Shown here: positions 24,312 to 36,291 of the stretch, in pieces
Position numbering within the stretch: position 1 is the first letter of the stretch
Layout of the letters: every line of letters begins with the position of its first letter
From: Agelaius tricolor
Taxonomy: Eukaryota; Chordata; Aves; Passeriformes; Icteridae
Reading direction: 5' to 3'
Assembly: GCA_023055355.1 (NCBI GenBank)
Contig: JALJCS010000053.1
Location: 1,870,501-1,934,500 of the forward strand
Length of the DNA: 64,000 nucleotides
Made by a program: the position numbers and the translations under genes
Notes under the pieces: model-generated
Told to the model about the DNA's origin: nothing
Seen by the model: only the letters and a program-made list of their open reading frames with translations
Database searches by the model: none

Positions 24312-24770
24312 CAGGGGCATGGCCAGCTTGGCAGCTGAGTGACATGGTTCTGCTGGCTGTGACATCACAGAGGACAGGTCACGCTGGCACCTGTGTCCAG
24401 GGGCAGCACCGGGCAGTTGCATTCTGGCAGCCAGTGAGTGCACACACAGGGGGACAGCTGAGCTGGATGGGGGCTGGGAAAGGTGCCCTGGGGGTTTAAA
24501 GCCAGAGGGAGAGTGGGGACCCTCAGGGCAGGGCACTGTCCCCAGGGCTGGGAGAAGTGGGGCTTGAGGCTCTCAGCATGGCAGGTGCCCAGAGAGGCTC
24601 TGGGCACATTCCAGGTGTTGGCAGCCCCTTGCTCCCTCCCAGCCAGACGTGCTGAGCTCCCTTTCTCCCACCAGGGCATGTCTCCAACACTGGCCTTCAT
24701 CCTGGCCCTGTTATGCACCCCCAGTGGGTTGAAAGCGGACATGAAAATTGATAAGGATGTGGTCAGGCAG

Positions 24771-25070
24771 ATGCAGGAGCGGGAGGAATTTCTGCATCAG
24801 GAGATGACTTGGCTCCTGCAGGAGGTGGATGACAACAACTCCATCATGGAAAGCCTGTTCCTTTCTGCAAGGCAGCTGCTGTGGCTGCCTTGGGATACCA
24901 ATGCTGGGCAAAAGGTGCATCCAGAAACTGAAAAGAGTGAAGCTGAACGGATGCAGGAGCGCGAGGAGTATCTGCTTCAGGAAATGACTCGGCTCCTGCA
25001 GGAGATTGATGGCAACAATTCCATCATGGAAAGCCTGTTCCTTTCTGCACAGCAGCTGCTGTGGCTGCCT
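24771..25070 (+). repeat. 180-bp-period internal duplication in the ITPRIPL1-like gene
   Basis: The 120-bp stretch starting ATGCAGGAGC at 24771 recurs at 24951 with few changes. Each copy encodes MQERE(E)(F/Y)L..EMT.LLQE(V/I)D and NNSIMESLFLSA.QLLWLP. Confidence 0.9.
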
Positions 25071-25254
25071 TTGCTCACCGAGGCTGTTTTGCTCTCTCTG
25101 GCCTTCTGGCTGGTCAGGAGATGGAAGCGCAGCTCTGCTAGACACAGCGCGCAGGAGGGATCCAGCAGCAAGTGGAATATTGTCAGGGGGGAGTTCAGCA
25201 GCAAGGAGAAGGTCAGTGAGCATGAGAAGATCAAAGGTGCAGACTGGGGTGGCA

Positions 25255-25421
25255 GCACTTTGGCTGTGCCCAGCCCATCACCAATGGGCACATCCAGGAT
25301 AGGGCTGGAGCGGGCTGTCAGCAACCTGATCTCGTTGGGAATGTCCCTGCTCATTGCTATGGGGTTACACTGGATGGTCCATAAAGGTCACCCCTGAGCC
25401 CAGCTGTTCTGTGATTCTGCA
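25255..25421 (+). mobile_element. CR1 LINE 3' end inside the ITPRIPL1-like gene
   Basis: GGGCTGTCAGCAACCTGATC, ATGTCCCTGCTCATTGC and a terminal TTCTGTGATTCTGCAG resemble the CR1 3' region at 49375-49560. It separates the two coding parts. Confidence 0.65.
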
Positions 25422-26010
25422 GCAGGGCCTGCCCAGCACGAAGGTGCTGCAGGAGCTGGTGGACGAGCTCCTCGGTGTCTGCCAAGTGCTCTCCCGGAGG
25501 AGCTTCATGCCGGAGCTGCACCCAGCTGCTGGGACGGACACCAGCCCTGCAGCCTGCAGTGTCCAGGAGAACAGCAGCACCTACCGCCCGCTGGTCATCC
25601 TGCGGCCACCCCCCAGCCACTCCTTCAGCCTGGAGAGCACGAAGTGGCCGCCAGCCAGGCGCATCCGTGTGGCGCTGGAGTGCCTGTGCTCCAGGGAGCA
25701 GCTGCTGGGGCACACGTGCTTCCTGCACGCCTCTGGTGGCCAGCTGCCCACGGATCAGGAGTGGTACCTGATGGACACCCTCTGCACGGGCTCCTACTTG
25801 GATGCCAAGAAAGTCACCCGCTGGGTGCAAACGTTGGTGCTGTCGGCCTGGCTGCTCCTGCCGCAGTCGCGCCACTGCCAGCTCACGGCGCTGCCCTGCG
25901 GCAAGTCCTGCAGCTTCCGGCTGAGCGGCGCCTCTGGCCTGCACTGCAGCATCGAGATGGCTCTGGCCGTGCAGCGAGGCAGCTCAGGTGCCTGCCTGGG
26001 CCTGGAGTAG

Positions 26011-27573
26011 GCAGCAGCCAGCTCTGCCAGCAGCACCGTGTGCACCAGAGAGCTGCCACCTCTCAGACTCACTGCCACGATGGCACTGCTGCTGAGGTGA
26101 CAGCATTGCCACCGAAAATGACTTGAGGAAGGTGAAGAGAACCATTCCTCATGGGACATTTTTTGTTTTCTCTTAGGATTCTTTAGTTCCTTATTAGGAA
26201 GTCTGAAAAATGTAGCCAGACCGTAATAATTGTAAAACCTCCCAAGGCAGAGCTGGGAAGGTTAACATGATTTCAAATACGTAGAAGTTTATGTTGAGAA
26301 AAATTACACATCCATAGGAGTTTTCCTACACCACTTTTTTTTCATTAAAAAAATAAAATGAAGTTCTTTTAACTCATATTTGGTCTCCCAACATGTCACT
26401 TGTGATGAGAATACAGTCATAAATTAGTAAATTGTCAATAGAAGCAACTATGGTGGCAATTCAAAATTTCATTGGCTCAGCCACAGCTCCATCTCAACTC
26501 TAGGAAGGTTTCTTTAAAAAAGAAAAGAGAAAATTTGGCCCACTACATACCCATTATTAAAAGGAAGGAAAAGCCCCTTGTATCTATGCCAAAGATGACA
26601 GGGCCTAAGTGAAAAATGATCATCACATTTCAATTTAAAACTGCTGGCAACTGCCCTGCACCCAGACTGGGTCTTCTGATCTTTAGCAGGGAGCTGGGGC
26701 CGTTCCTAGGAAAAGAAAACAATACAAACTTCCTGGGCAAAACCAAGCTTTGTAACTGCATCAACTTGGCATCTTTTGGGCTGGGTTCTAACTTGTATTG
26801 CATGAAGTGCTCACTGCACTGCTCTTGTTGCTTCCCCCAACTTAATAACTACTATGACACTACTTGCAAGCATAACTTAGCACCAACACCAAACCTCCTC
26901 TTTGTCTTCCTTCTGGATTAGAACAAAATAAATTTGAAGAGTAATAGTGCCTGAAAATTTGTTCCTCTACAGCTCCAAGTTGATCCATAACATTTCTAAC
27001 TATGAGACAGCAAGAGACTATCAACTCTTCCAGAAGCTCTTGCGTGTTCATGGCTGAGGGAGCTTTTCCTGCAGCCCTGGAAATGGCTCCAGGGGCCCTT
27101 GGCCGAGGACAGGGATCAGGGCTCAGGGAAAAGAACCAATGGGCTCAAGGCAATGGCTGAGAGGGCAGAGCTGCCACAGTGTGGCACAGAAAGAGCCTCA
27201 TCATTTTTTTCCTTTTATTTTTTGATGTGAGGGGATGAAACCAAAGAAATTGGTCTCAGCATGCCTTCTGGGACTGCAGAGATCCCCACACATCAAACCC
27301 CAGGTGAACCTTTACCCTTACTAATTAGACCAATCTTACATTTCTCCCTCACTTACAAACTGTATGCAAACTCTGAGGCAAAGGCTTAGGGATGCCAGAT
27401 GTGAGTAACGGCCTCCTTCTAGTGACTGCATCTCTGTGCACTTTGCAAACTTGTGGAATTTTTCTCAATAAGAGAACTTAAAGAATGAAACAGATTTTGT
27501 CTCTCCTATCTGCTCCTGCAAAATCCCTGGTGTTTCTGGTCATTCAATGTCTTTTCTTTATGGTAAGTATTGC
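26011..27573. other. Non-coding; diverged copy of the 15.7-kb GC-rich module at 27055-27205
   Basis: TTTTCCTGCAGCCCTGGAAA, GGGCCCTTGGCCGAGGAC and AGGGCAGAGCTGCC also occur in order at 15690-15800. Nothing else recognised. Confidence 0.55.
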
Positions 27574-28138
27574 TGGCCAAGGGTCTATATACAAATCACA
27601 AACAGGATGGGACCTGCTGTGGAACATGCCTTGAGCTGTTTTGTTTTTTAGCATCAGTCTCATTACATGGTTATGACAGTGGGCAGATGCCATCAGCTCA
27701 CATTCCAGGCAGCAGACCAAGAACTTAATGTTATAACTTACTTTATAAGTTTTTTGACCAATCACACAAAGCAAAAGTACTTTGACAGTAGTTCTATCAA
27801 CCACTACAAGCACATGTACCTTTGGTGAAAACAATGCTTGCTTATTCCGAATACAATACCTGCTTGTAAGCCTTAAAACACAATGCACAGAGCTACAGTA
27901 TAAAGCTTCAAACTTCCTAATGTCTTGCTAGATAACTTTTCTGTGGCTTAGGGAGTAATTCTAGACAAGCATTAATATACAGACCATTGTTCTATTTGTC
28001 CTTACCTTTTTACTTGTTAAATAACTTTCCTGCTGACCTATGTCATGGCTGCTGCTTAGCTCTAATCACAGTTCTGCTGTCTCTGAGGCCTGCCTTTTGC
28101 AGCTTTCCCAAAACCATCTGATTTTGTGGATTCCCACA
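27574..28138 (-). repeat. 3' LTR of the provirus
   Basis: 565 bp. On the minus strand it starts TGTGGGAATCC and ends TTGGCCA. Collinear with 36292-36854. A short purine-rich stretch precedes it. Confidence 0.85.
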
Positions 28139-28523
28139 ATTTCCACTCTCGGTTCATCTAAAAAGAAACCTTCATAACTGTGTCGTTTATTACTACCTTG
28201 CATTCCATAGCCTTACTATAATATTTCTGCTTATTACCTACCTAAAGCATCTTTTTGCTTGCACTAAGCATTGCTATATCACAATACAGCAATTTAATGC
28301 TGTGAAAGTCCAGTCAGTTCAAAAGGCATAAATCATGCTAGACAATAATTACAAGTCATTGTTTGAAAAAGTCTTGCATGTTCCAAGGTCTTAATTCAAA
28401 ACCTTCCTCTATGTCTATACCATCATCCACCATCTCTGTGAGATTTTGAGAACTCTGCGTGAATCCATTTCCTACCTCTCTCTCTTGTATGATAAAAACT
28501 TTAATAGTTTTGCCCATCATTTG

Positions 28524-29690
28524 TCACACACACCAACTTATGCAAGGTATTACTACTAGTATCACTACCAAAACACCCAACATACAGAGACCTATTCTAC
28601 AAAGTTCCCTTAGCCAAGGTGCAAAGCTCCATCCTTGGAACAAATCATCTAACCAGGACCCACCATCTTCTTTAATTGGAGCTGTCAAACCTTTCAGCTT
28701 TTGTATGCTTTTGTGGATGGATTCAGAATGATCAGACAGGTTCATGCAACACAATCCTTCAAATTCCTCACAATCATGTCCTTGTGCCAGTAAAACAAAA
28801 TCAATTGCTGCTCTATTTTGAAGGGTAGAATGTCTAACACTATTAACATCGGTCAACATCTCACTGATTGCGGTGGATGTGGCATTAGTTTGTTTACTCA
28901 GCCAACACCCAACCCAATCTAATTGTTTCAATGTCATTGCTGAAGCCAGTTGGGGTAAAAACAAACCTGCTGAAACCCTTTGGGCAGCATTCCAAGGCAT
29001 GAAATCACTCTTACAGTTTTCATCATAGTGATGAGCAGATCTTGTTCCCCTTTGTTTCTTCTTAATGACTGCTTTAGCAGTAGGTGCTACCACAGTGAGC
29101 ATCCCAATGCTACATGGGCCACCTTCAAGGCGTGATGGGATGCCCTGCCAAGCCCTATCTCCACAAATGAACCAACATCCTTTTGGCAATTGTTGCGGAC
29201 ATTGGTCAGCCTTAGAAAGCACATCCCAACTGTTTGAATAAGTACACCAAAAACTTAAATTTCTGCATTCAAAATAATGGGGAGAAACATTGTACTTTGG
29301 AGAATCACCTTCTCACCAATCACTACTGTAAATTTAAGGCAGAAATTCATTGTTAAAGAAGCAAGGATTTCTAATTCTTGCGGTTCAGATACTGCTTTGG
29401 GAAGTTCTTTGGCCCAATGTTCCAATTTAATACCGGATTGCTCTCATTGTCAATTTCACCAGGCTCACCATTAGATTGTTTTTTGACCAAAGGCAAATCC
29501 TATACTGGTACACCGACCAGACAGGTTGAGAAAGGCTTTTCTGGTTCTGAATTAGACAAACATATGGTATCCGACCCTGCTGCCAGGACTAAGGTCACCG
29601 AAGCATTTGGTTTTGGTTGTTCCACAGGCAAATCTGCACTACAAGAAGCAATTAAAACCCACCAACAAACACCAGCGTATTAATGTCTGA
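28524..29690 (-). pseudogene. env: env remnant (surface part broken, transmembrane part open)
   Basis: 28524-29222 is open for 232 codons and includes a transmembrane-subunit ectodomain with the immunosuppressive-like LQNRAAIDF segment, the paired-Cys loop that follows, and a C-terminal membrane anchor rich in Val, Leu and Ile. The surface-subunit region from 29223 to about 29690 is closed by stops. The Cys pattern places it with alpha/gamma-type Env proteins. No intact Env can be made. Confidence 0.75.
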
Positions 29691-29755
29691 TGTTCCCTCT
29701 CAATAATTGCTTGGCTTGTGGGAGAGTGAGGAATACCAAAGATGTGATGAACACC

Positions 29756-30235
29756 CTATTCTTTTAAAAATGTGGCCAATTTTTGAGATATATATGCGGG
29801 ACCATTGTGAGTTTTTACTTCTTGGGGCACACCCAATGAAGCAAAAGCCTGCAAAAAACGATGACAGGCATGATTACCTGTTTCACCTGTGTGAAGAGAA
29901 GCAAAAATTGCACCAGAGAACGTGTCCACTGAAAAATGAGTATTTTTGAATTTACCAAAGGAAGGGTATTTAGTGATATCCATTTGCCATAGCTGCAGGC
30001 TTTGCAAACCTTGTGGGTTGACTGCTCCTGTAGAAACAGGAGGCTGCACAAGCTGACAGTCAGGGCCAGTCCTGATGATAGCCTTAGCTTGACTTTTAGA
30101 AATTTGAAACATTCCCACAAGTGCTTGCGCATTTTGGTGAAAAAAGGCATGACTCAGTTTTGCTTGTTCCAAAATGTTTGGCAAAGTATTTGAAATAACC
30201 ATTGTCAGTTTGTCCACTCTCGTGTTTCCTACCAC
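29756..30235 (-). pseudogene. pol: Integrase remnant
   Basis: An open piece of 159 codons with the integrase core pattern: WQMDIT around the first catalytic Asp, and THNGPAY where the second Asp is normally found before NGP. The second catalytic Asp is therefore His here. The C-terminal part is lost beyond 29756. Confidence 0.75.
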
Positions 30236-31114
30236 TAAAAATCAAGGAAGCAAAGAATTGAGCCCTAATGTGAGAAACAAAATATGGATTAGTTCTATAT
30301 TGCCAAGTTGCATGAAAGCCAACATATAAAGACATGAAAGCCAACAATATAAAGTGTCATTACTAACATCCTTTAAAATTGATCCTTCTTATATTTTAAC
30401 TACATTAGCAACATAAGCAGAATCTGTAATTAAATTAAAAGGTTGTGGAAAGAGCTGGAAAGCCAGAACTACAACAGCAAGTCCAGCAATCTGAGGAGAT
30501 CCTTCTACTATTTGAATATCTGAATCCCAAGCATTAGTGTTTTGGTTCAACCAAGTTACGACTGATTTGTGACTTTGCCAGGGCCATCAGTGAAGAGAGT
30601 TATTGCATTTAAAGGTTCTTCACTTAGGTTTCTCCCTAAAGCTCAATTTGGCTTGCAATAATTTGTGAGCTGGGTAATGAACAGAACAAACACCTAGGAA
30701 GTTCAGCAATGCATACTGCAAATCATCAGAATTTTGCATTGCCCAATTAAGATAATCTTTTTTCAATGGTAAATAGATAACTGCAAATTCTTGACCTGCT
30801 AAACTTAACAATCTGGTCCTGGCCTTAATTACAATTTGTGCTATCATCCCTAAAACTGTAAAAATAGTCTTTGGAAACCAGTAGGGAAGAAAAATCCATG
30901 CTATTATCAACAAAGGATCTCTCTCAGAAGGGTCCCACTGAAAAATGAGACCACAAAGTTGCATTATTTCTCCTGAAATTGCAAAAAAGAAAGGCTTTTC
31001 TGGAATACAGCCATGAGCTTGTCATCTTTGGAGAGCCTCCATGGCCTTGTCACAGACTGCACGAGCTTCAGGTATTAGAGTTCTAGGAGAGTTGATGTTG
31101 CAGCTTCCTCTCAG
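30236..31114 (-). pseudogene. pol: pol connection/RNase H region remnant
   Basis: Continues from reverse transcriptase. An open piece at 30620-30964 fits the connection region. The RNase H part is scattered over several frames and stops. Confidence 0.5.
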
Positions 31115-31869
31115 TCAATTGAAAAATGGGCCCAGTTCATTGTTGGCAATTCCCAGAACAGGTCTGACCCAATTGATTTCTCCTAGAAGCTGCTGTGAAT
31201 CTTGCAGGGTGTTGACACTGGTCCGGAGCTGTATCTTCTGCGGTGTTACTGTTTTTTCAGTCATCTTCCATCCCAGATACTTCCAGGGTGGAACTTCTTG
31301 AATTTTTGATGTAGAAATTTCAAGTCCAGCATTTTGAATTTCAGTAACAACACTAGCACGAGTTTGCTCCATCTCTGGCTGTGTTGGAACTGCGATGAGC
31401 AAATCATCCATGGAGTATAGAATCATGGATCTTGGATACTTCTGTTGAACTGGAGACAAAACTTGGGCAACAAAATACTGACAAATTATAGGCGAATTCT
31501 TCATTCTTTGGGCAATGATTTCCAGTGCTATCTCTGCATGGGCTCTCTTTGATTGATGACTGGAACTGAAAAGGCAAATCTTGGAGCATCATCGGGATGA
31601 AGTGGGATGTGGAAAAAACAATCCTTTAAATCAATGACAACGAGAGGCCGGTGTTTTGGGGTCATTGATAAAGAAGGAAGTCCAGGTTGAAGAGGTCCCA
31701 TGTTTTCAATCACTTCATTGATCTTCTTCAGGTCATTAAACAATCTCCAGGATTTCGATGTCTTCTTGTGGATGATGAATACTGGTGAATTCCAGGGACT
31801 ATTTGTGGGTGTGATGTGACCTTGCTGTAATTGTTCCTTTACCAATCTTTCAAGGCTATTTAATTATTG
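31115..31869 (-). pseudogene. pol: Reverse transcriptase remnant
   Basis: Two open pieces (31528-31845 and 31115-31504) in different frames cover the fingers and palm of a retroviral reverse transcriptase. The catalytic box reads SMDD where the family usually has YMDD. The frameshift lies between 31504 and 31528. Non-functional. Confidence 0.8.
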
Positions 31870-32445
31870 CAGTGTGATTTCCTATTTTACCTACCCAAAC
31901 CTCCTCAGGTGTGCCAACCTTTCCCCCTCCCCCTTTTGCCCTCCTGCCTAAGAGCTGCCCATCAATCTTAACATTCCAGCAAGGGCATCGTGTGGTTGGC
32001 AGAATTTCAAAAGATGCCCCCAGGTCCGGGCTTATTGGCCTCTCCAAGCGTCTGTATCCCTTGAGCCTTCCCCTGCTCACACCTGGTTGGCCCTCACCTG
32101 TCCCTCCCCTCGCCCTGTCCCCACGGCTTAAAAGGACACGAGACCATGTGGCCAGAGTGTCTGTCTGGGAGCTGTTACCACATTCAGAGGTCTACCATGC
32201 TGAAATAAAACTCCAGATTAAAGACTCTATGACAGAACCTGCTCCTTTTCTCTTCACTGCTGCTTGAATCTTTTCCACCAAAGGTAAACTGAGTTCCTAC
32301 TTTGCCTGGATTTGTTCTGAGTGCCCAGCTGCAGCATCCAGCCGGCCAAAGGTATCTCTGCGGTGAAAACACCACAGCTGCAGCCTTTGGTCCAGCAGCG
32401 AGGCCAGACGAAGCCAGGCAGGACACACCCGAAACATTCGGGGTC
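31870..32445 (+). mobile_element. Foreign LTR nested in the provirus (opposite orientation)
   Basis: Retroviral coding sequence stops on both sides of this block. The block contains a promoter-like GGCTTAAAAGGACAC at about 32126 and AATAAA at about 32203 on the plus strand. ATTTAAT occurs at both edges (near 31858 and 32450) and may be the target duplication; exact ends are uncertain. It inserted after the provirus. Confidence 0.65.
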
Positions 32446-32850
32446 GAATATTTAATATTTAATTTTTTCTCTGTTAAAGGCCATGGATCAATCCATATAG
32501 GATGATCGGTTTTCCAGTTCAGCTTTAAAGTGGCAGGTTTCGACGTGGTTCCTATCACAGGTCCACTTCCAACCTCCAGTTTTGCTCCCCATTGGGACAG
32601 GACACCTCTCCCCCGGATGGTGAGAGGCTTCTGAAGAACAAAAGGATGCACCGTTGCTGTCTTTCCTTCAGGACCTGTAATGGTAATCATGGATGCTCTT
32701 TGCAAACATAGAGTAGCACCTCCAACCCCTGTGAGGGAACCTGCAGGAGCTACCAAATCCCAATCACTGGGCCAAAACATGTGAGAAATTACAGTGACAT
32801 CTGCACCAGTATCCGGCATGCCTGTAACATGAATTGTTTTACCACAGTGA
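32440..32850 (-). pseudogene. pro: Retroviral protease remnant
   Basis: Carries the aspartic protease active-site motif DTGA near the start, then a hydrophobic strand pattern and a GRGVLSQWG segment. The frame runs on into the inserted LTR at about 32445 and is cut there. Confidence 0.7.
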
Positions 32851-32922
32851 ATCAGGCTACAAGTCAGTTGCGGTCAGTCACAGTTCAAACATTGCACTCA
32901 AAAGACTTCTGGACCTGAGGTA

Positions 32923-33279
32923 CTAGATAGCACAGAAACAATTGAATTCTTTGGAAAGTTGTTTTGCTTGGGGTGTATTCATGGGTAACAGAAATGCAAT
33001 AGCAATAGGTGTTTTTGGTGGAATTACTATAGGAACATCAAGTGCAAGAGCTAAAATCACTAGCTCTTCATTAGAATTTACTGAAACAACAGAAGGAAGG
33101 ATTGAGAGCCCAAGAATTTTGTTGTTGGCTTTGCTTAGAATCAAAAAATCATGTTTTTGTTGAAAAAGATTGACAATTTCAGTAAGAATGCTCACACAAC
33201 ACAAATTATTTAATAGATGAATCAGTTTTGAGGAGGCTAATTTGAATCTTGATACTTGAGGGTACTGAGCTGGAACCAT
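32923..33279 (-). pseudogene. Retroviral remnant between gag and protease (dUTPase-like)
   Basis: An open segment of about 118 codons that resembles the dUTPase-like part ahead of the protease in betaretrovirus-type elements. The assignment rests on position and a general pattern of Val/Ile/Pro-rich strands. Confidence 0.4.
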
Positions 33280-33399
33280 TTGAGGATTGGTTGATTGAGG
33301 GATAAATGCTGAGGAACTAACACCACTTGACTGGGTAATTGGTTGCCAGGGGGTACCACTACTTGTGTCTGAGCACGGTGGTAATCCGCGCTGTTTTTT

Positions 33400-35640
33400 A
33401 AGTTTAACAACAAAGGTCTGCCATCGATGTCAAACTGAGAGTGACAGTACTTAGCAAGATGCTTCCCTTTTCATCATCGAGGGCAAATAGAAAGTTGTTT
33501 TGGTTGGAATGTTTTCATATGACAATCCTTTTTAACGTGACTTGGTTTACAAGCAAAGCAACAAGTCTTTTTATCAGAGTCTAACTGTACAGTGCTAACA
33601 GAGTTTCCCCAAATTTTTTCTTGTTTTTTTAGGAGCTTTTCAAATTTATCTATTCATTATGTCAGATTATCTTCCAATGTTTTTCCTAAAGCACTGACCT
33701 GTATATTAGCAAGATGTGGAGCAGTAAGCTTACTGCAAACTGTCAGCATCTGTTTAACAGTTGGAGGCTGATCAGGCAAAGTTAAAATAATTTTTCTACA
33801 TTCCTCATTAGCATTTACAAAAGCAAGGTTTTGAACAATACAGGAGCGAGCTTGTTCATCTGGACATTGTTTTTCAACTGCCTGGGTTAATCTATCTAAA
33901 AAAGAAGCATAGGATTCTGTTTTGTTTGTCTGATAGTAGTAAAAGCATTTACCTGGGTACTAGCTGGCTCAACTGAAAACAAAGCTTTTCTAGCAGCATC
34001 TTTAATATCTGTTAATACAGGCCGAGGCAATTCTACTGCTTGATTTTCTGGTCTGTGGTAAGGTGGGTCACTTGCTAATTGGCTAACATCTATATCTTCA
34101 TAAGCAGTATTTGCATATCTTTCAACCAATTTATTAAGAAGGTTTTTCTATTGTAATTCTCATAAAAGATATTGTGAATTGGTTAAAATCAGGGAAGCTA
34201 CACTTTGACAATCAGCAGGGACTAAGTCATAAGAATTAAAAATACTTTTCAATATATTATTAAAATAAGGAGAACTCACTTTCTTTTAAAGCCTGACACA
34301 GCTCTTTTATATCATGGTGAGAAAGACTTTCAAATCGTGGATTTACATCATTACAACCATCTCTTACAGGTAATGTAAGGAGCTGTTTCTTTGAATCTAA
34401 ATCTTTTTTAAAATTTTGATTATATTATATATAAAATTTTGATTATAATCGCAATGGAGGGTCAACCTCTAATTTAGATTGGTTTTTATCTTTCTCACTG
34501 CTCTTTTGTCTGACTCAGGGGAGCAGGTAGCATGGTCACTGACATCAGCTGTTCTGGGAACTCTGCTAAGCTCGAAGTTCTTGGCAGGGGTGTTGCCACA
34601 GCAACAAACTTTTCTGGGAGCGTTGCCTGTATGGGCGGGGGAAGAGAACTCTGAAACCTTGGCAACAGTGCCACCTGAACAACACGCTTCTTTGGGATGG
34701 CTGCTAGGAAGGGCAGAGGAGGAGACTTTCATGTTCTCAGCAAACTTCATAATGGAGTTATCGGCTAAGGACTGGTTGTATTAGTGCCAGGAAAAAAGCC
34801 AGAGCTTGGTTTTTGCTCTTGAACTGCAGATGCTGAATTTGTATTTGTGACACTTTCTAATGCACTGTTACAGGTTCTACACCACAGCTCTGCCTGCAGG
34901 GAATCAGCTGGAAAATTGCCAGCATCAAGCTGCAACCTTAACACGCTATTTTTCCCCTCAGCAGCGAATGAAACAGATTTCAAGGCTTCTAAGCGATCTG
35001 TGTTTCTACAGAAACTTTTCTGAGTTCTCTTGCTTCTGCCCCAGGCATCTCTCTGGGCAGAGCTATCTTGTTCTCGCTCAGCCTCTGGCTGCTGCCTGCT
35101 GCTTCTGTCTTCTTTCCTGCCCGGCCTTCTGAAGGCAAAGCTAAATCTAAAGCTCCCTTACTGCCTGTAGCTGGAGGCTGGGGAACTAAAGAAAACTCTG
35201 GGAGAGACTTGGGGGAGGAATTTACACAAAAAGAATTCTCAGAATTGCAAAGCAATCTGCCTGCTTGAACCAGATCTGAGGGGGTGTCTTCTCGAGAAGG
35301 GGAAGCAGTGGCAGGAGTGACTCTCACAGCCTTTCGGCTAGGCAGAGCAGACTCAGAGCCCTCCCCGGCAGTCTCTGCCTGCACAATTTCAGAACAAGCA
35401 GCTACTGTATTGCAAAGCCTCTTCAAATTCTCGTCTCTTGGGTCTGCGTGACTTCTACCTGCTCTTGAACACAATCTCTGAACTCCTACATTCCTGGAAC
35501 GCAACAAAAATCCTGAATGCTTTTCTGGGCATGGCAGGAGTGGCTGCTTTTGCGGAAGGATGGGAGGACGGCTCGTCACAGCAGCAGGGACGCAGGGAAT
35601 CTTGGAAGGAACGGAGGGCACGACTGAAGCTGAAAGCTGA
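33400..35640 (-). pseudogene. gag: gag remnant, middle, capsid and nucleocapsid parts
   Basis: Open fragments at 34989-35621, 34765-34983 and 34469-34750 (Pro/Ser-rich linker type) and 33896-34129 (capsid type) lie in differing frames. Near 33500-33580 a zinc-knuckle-like C..C...H....C pattern has one residue fewer than canonical. The next knuckle region is interrupted by stop codons. Not functional. Confidence 0.6.
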
Positions 35641-35942
35641 TCCGATTCCTATTTCCTGGGGATCGGGGTGCTGCCCACACTGCCTGGAGAAATCCCGGAC
35701 ATGCCAGAAGGGAAGGAACTCTGAACAGAACTAGAAATCTTCACAGAAGAGGATGATGGCTCAGCATCACTTGGAATTAAAGTCTCAGAACAAGATGTTC
35801 TGTTTTGGCGTTCGAGAAAGTCTCTGTTATGATCATTTTGTTTAAAGCTCTCTATTAAAGCTCAGGAGACAGGCATTAGTCTGCTTACAGTCTCTTCCTT
35901 TTTGAGAGAGAATAGATGATAAATTTTCTAGTTTATCTGACC

Positions 35943-36206
35943 TCAAAAATCAAAGGTAAAAGCAGACTGCAAGTCTATATTTTGAATATTCGCATTTCCC
36001 CAGATTAATAAATCTTTCAGTTCATTTTTTGAGATATCTGAACGTCTTTTATCTTGTAAAATTTTCTCAAGCTGGTAAAAAATGTCCCATTCTGTTTTAG
36101 AGAAATGATTTCCCATGGCATAGCTCAAGAGCCCCTTAATAAAGTTACTTACACGGACATCAGGTGCAGTTGGTGAAGGGGATGGTTTATTCCTCCTTTT
36201 TAACAA
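35943..36206 (-). pseudogene. gag: gag remnant, N-terminal (matrix-like) part
   Basis: The first open stretch downstream of the 5' LTR, about 87 codons, Lys-rich, in the position of retroviral matrix. It is followed by stops and is not continuous with the rest of gag. Confidence 0.6.
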
Positions 36207-36291
36207 CTTGGGCTTCTGGCGACTGAATTTGCTACGATTTTCTGTATCCTAGTCTAATGTAACTCCTCACAGAGGAAGCACCATTTGACGC

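Larger units (their letters stand above)
24678..26010 (+). pseudogene. ITPRIPL1-like (inositol trisphosphate receptor-interacting protein-like) gene, disrupted
   Basis: The first part (24678-25250) starts at an ATG followed by a signal-peptide-like MSPTLAFILALLCTPSGLKA. It then has a coiled-coil module, present twice, and a membrane segment (LLTEAVLLSLAFWLV). The second part (about 25424-26010) is in another frame and encodes the family's conserved middle region: LVDELLGVCQVLSRRSFMP, then YRPLVILRPPPSHSF, ALECLCSREQLLG, LCTGSYLD and SAWLLLPQS. Between the two lies a CR1 3' end (about 25255-25421), which brings a TGA at 25395. The end at GLE-TAG leaves out the C-terminal Mab21-type region. Family members are membrane proteins with a cytoplasmic Mab21-like fold. 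The frame break and insertion argue for a pseudogene, unless the CR1 part is spliced out. Confidence 0.75.

Noticed and set aside
28459..29949. Plus-strand reading frames across the env and integrase region
   Set aside because: Antisense shadows of retroviral genes on the minus strand.
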